Assembly (NCBI GenBank): GCA_036504855.1
Contig: DASXUL010000075.1
Coordinates: forward strand, 15,132 to 79,131
DNA from: DASXUL01 sp036504855
GTDB lineage: Bacteria > Armatimonadota > DTGP01 > JAKQQT01
DNA: 64,000 nt
Direction of reading: 5' to 3'
Positions 1 to 8,753 of this stretch are shown here, one piece after another. The notes beneath the pieces were generated by a model, which was given only the letters and a program-made list of their open reading frames with translations, was not told where the DNA came from and made no database searches. Position 1 is the first letter of the stretch. Every line of letters starts with the position of its first letter. Made by a program: the position numbers and the translations under genes.

Positions 1-12
1 GAAGGCGCCCTT

Positions 13-39
13 GGCTCACTGAGCCGGCCCCTCGGGGCC
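13..39 (-). terminator. Possible terminator hairpins 3' of araB
   Basis: Two adjacent short inverted repeats lie just beyond the end of the ribulokinase gene: GGCTCACTGAGCC (13-25) and GGCCCCTCGGGGCC (26-39). Such GC-rich hairpins could end transcription of the minus-strand sugar operon, although there is no clear T-tract. The window edge prevents seeing what follows. Confidence 0.35.
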
Positions 40-60
40 AGGCGATGGTTCCGCAACTGC

Positions 61-1740
61 TCAGGCCCTCGCCTCGTCGCGAATGGCAAGGAGGTCTTTC
101 ATCACGTTGCTGAGGTCGGCGGTGTGGCCGGCGATGCCGAAGGCGTCGTGAAGCTGGCGGTACAGGGCGTAGAGGCGGTTGTAGACGGCGGCGTTTGCCG
201 GGATGGGCGTGTAGGATGCATCTCTCACGCCGGTCATGGCGGCCACGGCTTCCCCGAAGGAAGCGTGTCCGCCCCGCTCCGGCCCGGCCACAACGGAGGC
301 GGCGATGGCGGAGCCGAGGGCGCATGTTTGGTCGCTGCGGCTCACCAGCATGGGGCGGCCCAGGATGTCGGCGTAGATCTGCATCACCGTGGGGTTCTTC
401 GCCGCGATGCCGCCGCAGTTGATCACGCGTTCGGCCTTCACCCCGTACTCCTCCAGCCGCTCCACGATGGCGCGGGCGCCGAAGGCGGTTGCCTCAACCA
501 GCGCGCGGTAGATCTCGGCGGCCGTGCTGTGCAGGGTAAGCCCCAGGATCAGGCCGGTGAGCCGCTGGTCCACGAGGATGGTGCGGTTGCCGTTGTGCCA
601 GTCCAGGCTCAGAAGGCCGCTCTCGCCGGGGCTCAGGGCGGCGGCGCCCCTGGTGAGGGCCTCGTGTCCGCCGGCGCCGGGGCGGATGACGTTCACAAAC
701 CAGTTGAAGATATCGCCCACCGCGCTCTGTCCGGCCTCCAACCCGTAGGCCTGGGGCAAGACGGACTCGGGCACAATGCCGCAGAGGCCGGGGATGTCCG
801 GCAGGTTGGCGCTGAGGGGGGCGACCATGATGTCGCATGTGGATGTGCCCATGATCTTCACGAGGGCATCCTCGGCAACGCCGGAGCCGACGGCGCCGAG
901 GTGAGCGTCGAACGCGCCCACGGCCACCGGGATGCCCGCGGGCAGTCCCAGTTTGGCCGCCCACTCTTCGCTGAGGGTTCCGGCGGCATCGGCAATGGAG
1001 TACGTACGGTCCGGCAGGGTTGAGCGTACGCTGGCGAGCCGGGGGTCCACGGAGGCGAGGAAGTCCGCGTCCGGATAGCCGCCCCACGCCGGGTTCGCCA
1101 TGGCCTTATGCCCGGCGGCGCAGATGCCGCGGCGCACATCGGTGGAGTTCTGGATGCCGCAGAGGACGGCGGGGATCCAGTCGGCGCATTCCACCCAGGT
1201 ATGGGCGGCGTTGAACACGTCGGGCGCCACGCGCGCGCAGTGCAGCAGCTTCGCCCAGAACCATTCGCTGCTGTAGCGTCCGCCGCACTTGGCGAGGTAC
1301 TGCGGGCGCGCCTTCTCGGCGGCGGCCGTGATCTCGGCCGCCTCCGCGTGGCTGGTGTGGTCCTTCCACAGCCAGGCCATTGCGGCCGGGTGGTGGGCGT
1401 AGGACGTCTGGAAGGCCAGAGGACGGTTGACGGCGTCCACCGGGATCGGCGTGCTGCCGGTGGTATCCACCCCGATGGCGATTACCTGCTCCGGGGCAAA
1501 GCCGGGCCGTTTAGCGGCCTTATGCAGCACGTCGTTGGTGACGGTTTCCGCCCCAGCCAGATAGTCGCCCGGGTGCTGCCGGGCGAGGTTAGGATCCTGC
1601 GGGTCCAGGATGATGCCCGCCTCGCCGTGCGGGTAGTTGAAGACGCTGGTGGCGATTTCCTCACCGGAGGAAACGTCCACCAGCAGTCCGCGCACCGAAT
1701 TGGTTCCGTAATCGAGGCCGAGAGTGTAATGGTTGCTCAT
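61..1740 (-). CDS. araB: L-ribulokinase (FGGY family carbohydrate kinase)
   Basis: 559 aa, close to the usual AraB length of about 560. It phosphorylates L-ribulose with ATP to L-ribulose-5-phosphate in L-arabinose catabolism, in the cytoplasm. The N-terminus YTLGLDYGTNSVRGLLVD is the FGGY phosphate-binding signature. TTGSTP follows near residue 110, and the C-terminal FGGY half contains INCGGIAAKNPTVMQIYADI. The start is ATG at 1740, directly before that signature. An open frame continues upstream to 1929 but runs through a hairpin repeat and has no homology-like content. It is the second gene after a sugar isomerase on the same strand, with a 210-bp gap holding the hairpin. Xylulokinase is less likely because the spacing and the 'DYGTNSVR' form fit AraB. 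Confidence 0.9.
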   Translation of the reverse strand: MSNHYTLGLDYGTNSVRGLLVDVSSGEEIATSVFNYPHGEAGIILDPQDPNLARQHPGDYLAGAETVTNDVLHKAAKRPGFAPEQVIAIGVDTTGSTPIPVDAVNRPLAFQTSYAHHPAAMAWLWKDHTSHAEAAEITAAAEKARPQYLAKCGGRYSSEWFWAKLLHCARVAPDVFNAAHTWVECADWIPAVLCGIQNSTDVRRGICAAGHKAMANPAWGGYPDADFLASVDPRLASVRSTLPDRTYSIADAAGTLSEEWAAKLGLPAGIPVAVGAFDAHLGAVGSGVAEDALVKIMGTSTCDIMVAPLSANLPDIPGLCGIVPESVLPQAYGLEAGQSAVGDIFNWFVNVIRPGAGGHEALTRGAAALSPGESGLLSLDWHNGNRTILVDQRLTGLILGLTLHSTAAEIYRALVEATAFGARAIVERLEEYGVKAERVINCGGIAAKNPTVMQIYADILGRPMLVSRSDQTCALGSAIAASVVAGPERGGHASFGEAVAAMTGVRDASYTPIPANAAVYNRLYALYRQLHDAFGIAGHTADLSNVMKDLLAIRDEARA

Positions 1741-1829
1741 GATCTTTATGATGCCACGCGGAGTATGGGGCGTGTCTCGCGGGATGCCGCTGATCCGGCG
1801 GCGGCGCGGCGGAGATTGCCTCGATCCGT

Positions 1830-1894
1830 GAGGATACCGCCCTCCCACGTCATTCCGAGCACAGCGAGGAATGACGTGGGAGGGCGGTATCCTC
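1830..1894. repeat. Perfect 27-bp inverted repeat with CATTCCGAGC core
   Basis: Bases 1830-1856 and 1868-1894 are perfect reverse complements around an 11-base loop. The core (CATTCCGAGCACAGCGAGGAATG) has the look of the dispersed CATTCCGAGCGNAGCGAGGAATG elements seen in many unrelated bacterial genomes. It sits between the isomerase and araB, where it could stabilise or attenuate the transcript. Confidence 0.85.
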
Positions 1895-1950
1895 AAGAGG
1901 GAAAAACTCCACCGCCCGCATTGTCCCACATCAATACAACAGGGAACGGA

Positions 1951-3351
<1,401 letters not shown>

Positions 3352-3459
3352 TGTCTGTCTCCTCACGAGTTGGGAAGGCGTGGGGCCGCATCGGACCCCG
3401 CTGATAGTATGTTACATCAAATACATTAGACGGAAGCGAACGCGGCCCGAAACCGGCAG

Positions 3460-4602
3460 CTACATCCCCGGATACGGCCCCACGGCCTTCTCCTCATAGA
3501 GCAGCGTGGTGGATCCCAGGGTGATGACGCAGCCGCCCGCCAGCCGGGTTGCGCGGACTGGTTGGCCGTTGACGGCGGGCGGGTTCTGCGCGTCCAGGGC
3601 CATCAGCACGCGTTCGGAGCCGCGATCCTCGATCACGGCCTGCTCCGGGGAGACGCCGGGGTCCTTGAAGAGGGTGATCTCACATTTCGGGCTGCTGCCG
3701 AGGCGCGTCCGCTGCTCGTAGAGGATGAACTGTTTGCCCGCCAGCGGACCGGATGTAACGCTGAGCCAGGCCTCCTTGCGCATCTGGTCTACCAAACCGA
3801 TGGCGAGGCCGGCCGCCACGCCGAGCACGGTGATGCCCACGGCGCGGCTCATGGTTCCGGTATCGCCGGCGCCGAACCGCGTCACCATGCCGATGGGGTC
3901 GAACATCACGCCGGCGGCGAAGCCGCCGATGAGCCCGCCCAGCACTCCGTTCACGACGCGCTTGCCGGAGCCGCGCCCGATCCCCTGCCCCAGTCCGATG
4001 CAGGTCCCCACGATGGACCAGCCCACGATGCGCGCCAGCATGACGTTGGGCAGCGATGGCTGGCCGCTGCCGATGAGCACGCCGAAGCAAAGTTGTCCGA
4101 TGGCGCCGCCCACGAAGCCGCCGCCGGCTCCAATGGCGAGGCCGACGAGGGCGGCCATGGCGGCCTTCTGGAAGGCGCGCGCCTCGATGCCCTCGGCGGC
4201 GCCCAGGCACATGCCGATGACGCCGCCCATGAGCGCGCCAAACCCGCCCATCGCCGCGATCATCTGCCCCATGCTGGTAGTCTCGGACTGCCAGCCCACC
4301 ATCGCTTCGCTGAGGGCCCACGCCACCGCTCCGCCAACCAGCCCGGCAATGGCGGACGGGGCCAGCGCCTGCGCGGAGACGCCCGAGGGGTACTGCGTCT
4401 TCGTCTTCCCAGGCCCGTAGCCCATCGGCCCCGGAACCATGGGACGGGGCGGCGCCGCTGGACGGTCTGGCGCGTTGCGCAGGTCGTCGGCGGTAATGAC
4501 GATGCGGTTGGCGCCGGGCGTGGGGGCTTCCGCCTCCGGCGCCGGCGGTTTCGGCTGTTCATCATCGCCGTCGAACGATATCTCCACGCGGTTGTGGCTC
4601 AT
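3460..4602 (-). CDS. Polytopic glycine-zipper membrane protein with C-terminal FHA domain
   Basis: 380 aa and the last gene of the ubiquitin-like operon. Residues 1-80 are a Pro/acidic-rich tail with two short hydrophobic-acidic motifs (VEISFDGDDE at 6-15 and RIVITADDL near 33-41). Residues about 85-280 form several Gly-rich membrane segments (for example GGVIGMCLGAAEG, GLAIGAGGGFVGGAIG). Residues about 285-375 look like a forkhead-associated domain: LAGKQFILYEQRTRLGSSPK, then VSPEQAVIEDR and a terminal CVITLGSTTLLYEE. FHA domains bind phospho-threonine peptides, so this may recruit a phosphorylated partner to the membrane. It starts 16 bases after the E2-like gene. The FHA assignment is from the fold pattern (RLGSSP... 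conserved region); no kinase gene is seen nearby. Confidence 0.75.
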   Translation of the reverse strand: MSHNRVEISFDGDDEQPKPPAPEAEAPTPGANRIVITADDLRNAPDRPAAPPRPMVPGPMGYGPGKTKTQYPSGVSAQALAPSAIAGLVGGAVAWALSEAMVGWQSETTSMGQMIAAMGGFGALMGGVIGMCLGAAEGIEARAFQKAAMAALVGLAIGAGGGFVGGAIGQLCFGVLIGSGQPSLPNVMLARIVGWSIVGTCIGLGQGIGRGSGKRVVNGVLGGLIGGFAAGVMFDPIGMVTRFGAGDTGTMSRAVGITVLGVAAGLAIGLVDQMRKEAWLSVTSGPLAGKQFILYEQRTRLGSSPKCEITLFKDPGVSPEQAVIEDRGSERVLMALDAQNPPAVNGQPVRATRLAGGCVITLGSTTLLYEEKAVGPYPGM

Positions 4603-4618
4603 GGGGCGCCCGCATTCA

Positions 4619-5146
4619 TCAGAAGAGCTGGATCTCGAGGTCGTCTCGCGCGGGGGCGGCGGCGCCCAGCGTAATGGCCACCTCGGGTTGGAGGATGTTG
4701 ATATTGCCGACCGGGAGCATGTTCCGGTTCTGGACGGCCCAGCGCGCCGCGGCGGCGTTGAGCGGGCTCTTGGGGTTGTAGGTCTTGTACTGGATCATGT
4801 CGCCGATCTGCACGATGACGTCGACCAGCGTCTCGCCGGCGGCCCAATGGTCGCCGATGCAGATGAAGGAGCCGAAGTTGGGGTGCCAGATGGGGGTCTT
4901 CAACACGCACTTGGGCTTCTCGCGCGGGTAGTCCGCGTGCAGGTAGATTTCGGCCACATGCTGACGCGCCGCAACGGGCGCGTTGCGGGTCGAGTCCCAC
5001 ACCAGGCCGGGCAGGTTGAACGTAACGATGTAGCGTTCGGGCGGGATGCCGGGCGCGGCGGGCTCCACCTTCACGAAGGGGTGTCCGGAAAACTCATTGC
5101 GGATCTTCTGCCAGTCCGCCGACAGGCGCATCAACCTCGGGTTCAC
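4619..5146 (-). CDS. E2-like ubiquitin-conjugating enzyme homologue (first copy, UBC fold)
   Basis: 175 aa, the size of a UBC fold plus a short tail. It keeps the E2 hallmarks: YIVTFNLPGL strand, YPREKPKCV, IWHPNF at 87-91, then the active-site block FICIGDHWAAGETL with Cys96, and PLNAAAARW in the following helix. An E2 accepts activated Ubl from E1 on this Cys. The C-terminal tail carries VAITLG and ends DDLEIQLF, a motif shared with other operon proteins. The start is GTG at 5146 with GAGG five bases before it; an ATG at 5131 is the alternative. It lies downstream of a heptamer repeat block that separates it from the RING genes. The fold call is confident from the HPN/Cys/PLN order. The substrate is unknown. 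Confidence 0.85.
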   Translation of the reverse strand: MNPRLMRLSADWQKIRNEFSGHPFVKVEPAAPGIPPERYIVTFNLPGLVWDSTRNAPVAARQHVAEIYLHADYPREKPKCVLKTPIWHPNFGSFICIGDHWAAGETLVDVIVQIGDMIQYKTYNPKSPLNAAAARWAVQNRNMLPVGNINILQPEVAITLGAAAPARDDLEIQLF

Positions 5147-5160
5147 ATGTACCTCAATCT

Positions 5161-5270
5161 GAAGTCATCAGTCGTCAGTAATCAGTATTCAGTCGGAAGG
5201 AATGCACGTCAGGATGCTGCCCTCACGGGCCAGGCCCATTGCTGATGACTGATCACTGACGACTGTGGAC
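5161..5270. repeat. Heptamer tandem repeat element, inverted arms (copy 1)
   Basis: The left arm (about 5164-5194) is built from TCAGTNN units with period 7. The right arm (about 5242-5265) is the inverted form, with CTGANNA-type units. A non-repetitive core lies between. The element sits between a RING gene and the E2 gene of the operon and could fold into a long imperfect hairpin. Further copies occur at 34264, 39461, 44453 and 61838. Confidence 0.8.
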
Positions 5271-5275
5271 TACGT

Positions 5276-6079
5276 TCACTCATTCTCCAGCAGGACGCGG
5301 GCGTCGTCCAGGAAGCCCTCGGCCTGGCGGAAGGCGCGGCGCATCGCGTCTCCGTAGTTCTGTGCGGCGGCGAAGTCGTTGGCTCCTTCGGCCCGCGCCT
5401 CGCGCTGCCAGTTTGTTAGCCCTTCGGCGTAGGCGGCGGCGGCGTTGTGCAGGGCGTTGGAGAGGCGTCGCGCCTTCGGACCAGTCTGCGCCGCGTCGAA
5501 GGCGCTCAGGGCCTGCCGGGCCCGGTCGTACCGGGCCACAAAATCGCCCAAGTCGCCGCCGGTGTCGACGCTGTTCTGCATCGCGTCGAAGGCCCGCATC
5601 ACGGTGTCCGCATCGTCCTGAAAGTTCTCCGCGCGCTCCGCCGGACGGCGCTCCGGCGCGAAAGGCGATGGCTGAACCGCCGGCTGCGGGACCGCCGGAG
5701 CGGGAACCGGTTCCGGCGGCGCCAGGGTAACTGGCTGCGAGGCGGGACGGTTCATCGCCAGCACAAACACTATTAGTATGACCGTCGTCGCCGCAAGCGA
5801 GGTTCCGATCCAGACCGCTGGCCTTGCCGCGCGCCGGGCGCGCGGCCCCGGACCCGCGGCGCCCCCGTTCGTTGCATCTCTCTCAGCGGGCGCGCGGGGG
5901 GCCGGCGCGCTGGAGCAGCCGAAGGTGGTGCAGCCGCCGTTCTCGTTCCAGCATGCCTCGTGGTGCGCGATGGCGCACGCCCCGCACACGTGCACGGGCA
6001 CGCCGGGCTTGATGGGCGTCTGGCAGTACGGGCAGGTCTTCCCGATGGCGGCCTGGCCGGTATCGGTATCGGTGTTCAA
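5276..6079 (-). CDS. Prokaryotic RING-finger membrane protein
   Basis: 267 aa. Residues about 15-56 form a binuclear zinc treble-clef of the prokaryotic RING type: CPYC, CGAC, AHHEACW, then spaced Cys in NGGCTTFGC. A single membrane helix follows near residues 87-107 (AVWIGTSLAATTVILIVFVL). The remaining part is a Pro-rich linker and an Ala-rich helical, probably extracytoplasmic domain. RING fingers bind E2 enzymes and act as ligase scaffolds in eukaryotes; here that role is inferred from the E1/E2/Ubl neighbours. The only in-frame start is TTG at 6079, since a stop lies shortly upstream and the ATG at 6090 is in another frame. No typical ribosome site is visible, so translation may be coupled to the gene before it. 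Confidence 0.75.
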   Translation of the reverse strand: MNTDTDTGQAAIGKTCPYCQTPIKPGVPVHVCGACAIAHHEACWNENGGCTTFGCSSAPAPRAPAERDATNGGAAGPGPRARRAARPAVWIGTSLAATTVILIVFVLAMNRPASQPVTLAPPEPVPAPAVPQPAVQPSPFAPERRPAERAENFQDDADTVMRAFDAMQNSVDTGGDLGDFVARYDRARQALSAFDAAQTGPKARRLSNALHNAAAAYAEGLTNWQREARAEGANDFAAAQNYGDAMRRAFRQAEGFLDDARVLLENE

Positions 6080-6113
6080 GCTGGTTTCATTCGCCTAGCC
6101 CGTCCGCAACTCC

Positions 6114-6899
6114 CTAGAAGAGCGAGCGGGCGATGAAGAGCAGGCCCAGCACGAGGGCCACGATATTCAGGGTGTTGGCGGTCCGGGCAGCGGAGATCGC
6201 GCCCATGAAATCGCCAACCGTCGCCCGGCTGCGCGCCGTGGCGGAAAAGCAGATGCTGGCGACGCCAATCGGCAGGCAGCAGAATATGGTGACGAGGATG
6301 CTCTCCACCATATGGTCTTCCACGCGCACCGGAGCGGCGTAAGGGTAGCCCGCGGGCGAGTTCCGGCCCTGCCAGGTTGGCGACACGGGCGGTGACCAAC
6401 CGTACGCGGGCGGCGGCGCGCCGAACGTCTGAGGCGTTGGCGCGGCGGCCGCCCCGGCGCACCCAAAGGTCGTGCATCCGTTGTTCGCCCGCCAGCACTC
6501 TTCGTGGTGGGCCATCCCGCAGATGGCGCACGCGCGCGCGGCCACCCCTGGTTTGATAGGCGTCTGGCAGTACGGACATGTTTTACCCACTGCATCGACC
6601 GGCGGCGCGGAAGGCATCGGCGGAGGCGGGGCGGGTCGCGCCGCCGGCTGGGGGGCGGGCTCCGGGTCCGCCGGCCGGAAGACGCGGGCGATCTGCGCGT
6701 GGACCTCGGACTCCGTGGCCGGCCGGACCGACAACTGGTAGCGCGTTTTCAGCAGCGCCAGCGTTCCGGCGGCCTCCACCGCGCCGGGATCCGCCGCAAG
6801 AATGGTCAGCAACGTGCCGTCCAGCGCCAGCGGGGCCACGCGATTGTATTCGCAGAACGGCCGGCGGACGATGTCTCTCAGTTGTGTGGAGGGCTGCAT
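6114..6899 (-). CDS. MshEN-like domain fused to RING finger and membrane anchor
   Basis: 261 aa. Residues about 5-75 resemble the N-terminal domain of GspE/MshE ATPases: PFCEYNRVAPLALDGTLLTI, AADPGAVEA, then YQLSVRPATESEVHAQI. In MshE this domain can bind cyclic-di-GMP. After a Pro-rich linker, residues about 108-147 form a RING-type finger (CPYC, CAIC, AHHEECW, GCTTFGC). The C-terminus has two hydrophobic segments with a short loop (MVESILVTIFCCLPIGVAS and NIVALVLGLLFIARSLF), like small DUF4190-type membrane anchors. It starts 13 bases after the preceding RING gene. The MshEN call is moderate, based on pattern and position. The proposed job is linking a ligand signal to the ligase-like finger at the membrane. 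Confidence 0.7.
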   Translation of the reverse strand: MQPSTQLRDIVRRPFCEYNRVAPLALDGTLLTILAADPGAVEAAGTLALLKTRYQLSVRPATESEVHAQIARVFRPADPEPAPQPAARPAPPPPMPSAPPVDAVGKTCPYCQTPIKPGVAARACAICGMAHHEECWRANNGCTTFGCAGAAAAPTPQTFGAPPPAYGWSPPVSPTWQGRNSPAGYPYAAPVRVEDHMVESILVTIFCCLPIGVASICFSATARSRATVGDFMGAISAARTANTLNIVALVLGLLFIARSLF

Positions 6900-6912
6900 G
6901 GCGGTATGTGAA

Positions 6913-7527
6913 TCAGTATGAACTGGACCTAGCGGCGGCGATGACCGCTATCACCCCAATAAGCCCGCCGAATAGGAGCGAAAGGGCGAAGAACACGATG
7001 GCCCACGTTCTCCAAACGTTCTGAGTGGCCTGCATTTCCTGAACGGAGCTGAACCGGCCGCTTTCCCAGGCCCAGCGGTTGCCCATTACGCCGCTGACGA
7101 TGGCCACGACGAGACCGATGTATGGCACGAGCGCGAGCAGTGTCCAGTAGGCGCGGTGATTGAGCCCCCAGATCCAACTGAACATGAAGGCGCCCCAGTT
7201 CCAGCCGCCCAGGTCCGCCGCCGTGGGCTGGCCTCCCGCGTAGCTTCCCGCGGCGTAGTTGTAGCCCTGCGCGCTTGGCGGCGCTTGGTATCCGCCCGGA
7301 GCCTGATATCCCGGGGGAGACGGTTGGTATCCGAACGTGGTCGCGGCGGCGCCCGCGGCGCGCGGGCAGCCGGGCCTCGTGCAGCCGGCATTCGCCTTCC
7401 AGCAGTCTATGTGGTGCGGCGTGTAGCATGATTCGCACACGTACACCGCGCCGCCGGGCTGCAGCGCGGCATGGCAGAACGGACAGGCCTTTCCAACGAC
7501 ATCCGGTCCGGCGATCATCTGTGGCAT
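6913..7527 (-). CDS. RING-finger protein with C-terminal membrane domain
   Basis: 204 aa. The RING-type finger is at residues about 15-54 (CPFC, CESC, PHHIDCW, AGCTRPGC). A Tyr/Pro/Gly-rich linker (PPGYQAPGGYQAPPSAQGY) follows. The C-terminal membrane domain begins WNWGAFMFSWIWGLNHRAY and has three hydrophobic segments. The WNWGAFxxxWIWG pattern is common in small multi-spanning bacterial proteins that carry an N-terminal zinc domain. The ATG at 7527 is the first in-frame start. The gene lies between the JAMM protease and the MshEN-RING gene with short gaps, so it belongs to the same transcript. Its finger is the most divergent of the four, with a Tyr-Thr-Pro before the His pair. Confidence 0.75.
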   Translation of the reverse strand: MPQMIAGPDVVGKACPFCHAALQPGGAVYVCESCYTPHHIDCWKANAGCTRPGCPRAAGAAATTFGYQPSPPGYQAPGGYQAPPSAQGYNYAAGSYAGGQPTAADLGGWNWGAFMFSWIWGLNHRAYWTLLALVPYIGLVVAIVSGVMGNRWAWESGRFSSVQEMQATQNVWRTWAIVFFALSLLFGGLIGVIAVIAAARSSSY

Positions 7528-7570
7528 GAGGGATACTCATTTCTGCCCTAGGGGCGTTGTTGGGCGGGCG

Positions 7571-8740
7571 CTACCCGCCCATCTGGTCGGTCCACCAAGC
7601 TCTGAAGCGTTCCCACGTGGTCATCGGCGGCGGCGCGGGCGGCATCTCCCGCAGACGTCGCTCGGCGTCTTCCTTCACTTGCGCCACGACATCCTTCGGC
7701 GCGTGTTCCAACGCGCCTTCCAGTCCGTTCGCCACGGCGCGGCCGGTGTCTGGCCCCGCCGAAGCGGCCTGATCGAAGGGCACGGCCACCCGGGCGCGCA
7801 GAGACTCCATGCCCTTGGGCGCCGCGTAATCGGCCTGCGCATCGACCGCCCGGATTTCGCCCAGATAGTACGCGGGCGCCTTCGGGTTCAGCGTTTCGGC
7901 GCGGCGGAACTCTCGCGCGGCCTCCTGGTGATCGCCCGCGGCGGCGAAGGCGGCCCCGAACCGGGCGAACTCCTCGGCGCGGCGCCGGCGATCCGCCGCC
8001 GCGTTGGGTCGCAAGGCCGTCTGCAACGCCAGGGCCGCCAGAAGGGCCAGTATGAGAACGTTCTTGAAGCTCAATGGTCGCGCGTCTCTTTCCGCATTGG
8101 CCGGCCGCGGGGATTCCGTCCACTTCGAGCGCTTCGCGAGCGTCCGAACCCGCGCTCGGTCGCTTCGATGGCCAAACATATAGTAGCCCGGCGCGGGCTC
8201 CACCCGCCCGTCGCGCCAGGCGAAGAAGTCGCGCGTGCAGGCGATCGGGTCCACCACCAGCCCGACCATGGCCGGGTCCGCGAAGAAGTTGCGGTGGATG
8301 AACTGGTCCTGCTCCGAAAAGAACACGCCCAGGCCCGGGTGGGTGTGATACCAGCCCACGATTTGCAGGTTCGGGCAGTGTTCCTCGCGATCCGCGTTCA
8401 GGGTCTGCCACGTCTCGTGCGTGAACGTAAGCTCGGTGCGCGTTTCGGCGGCGGCGCGGGCCGGCAGGGTTCTCTCAATGAGCACGTACTCGCCGTCGCC
8501 CGATGCGTAGACGCCCCCCAGAAGAACGCCGCCCACCTCCGCCTTCGGCGAAGCGGCTGCGTGGAACTCAACCGATGCCAGTGCTTCGTACTGGATGTAG
8601 ACGGGGATCGCCACCATCGCCGGGGTTCCCACCGCGGTCACATGGGTCCGGCGTTCCTCCGAGGGCGACGGACGGCGCTCCGCCTCGCGGCGGCCCCGTT
8701 CGTTTCCCAATCGGATGTCTATGTCATCGTGGCCGGGCAC
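7571..8740 (-). CDS. JAMM/Mov34 metalloprotease with membrane anchor and TPR-like tail
   Basis: 389 aa. An N-terminal motif DDIDIRLG (5-12) precedes a JAB/JAMM domain at about 45-175. The zinc site is complete: Glu68 in EVGGVLLGG, then HTHPGLGVFFSEQD giving His132, His134, Ser142 and Asp145, the exact H-x-H-x7-S-x2-D spacing. JAMM enzymes cleave isopeptide or C-terminal bonds of ubiquitin-like proteins. A membrane helix near 220-240 (NVLILALLAALALQTAL) is followed by a helical region with one TPR-like unit (GDHQEAAREFRRAETLNPKA). It lies 13 bases after the LysM-JAMM gene. It may release or mature the Ubl; which of the two JAMM proteins does so cannot be told. Confidence 0.9.
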   Translation of the reverse strand: MPGHDDIDIRLGNERGRREAERRPSPSEERRTHVTAVGTPAMVAIPVYIQYEALASVEFHAAASPKAEVGGVLLGGVYASGDGEYVLIERTLPARAAAETRTELTFTHETWQTLNADREEHCPNLQIVGWYHTHPGLGVFFSEQDQFIHRNFFADPAMVGLVVDPIACTRDFFAWRDGRVEPAPGYYMFGHRSDRARVRTLAKRSKWTESPRPANAERDARPLSFKNVLILALLAALALQTALRPNAAADRRRRAEEFARFGAAFAAAGDHQEAAREFRRAETLNPKAPAYYLGEIRAVDAQADYAAPKGMESLRARVAVPFDQAASAGPDTGRAVANGLEGALEHAPKDVVAQVKEDAERRLREMPPAPPPMTTWERFRAWWTDQMGG

Positions 8741-8753
8741 GGCGCTCCCTCCG

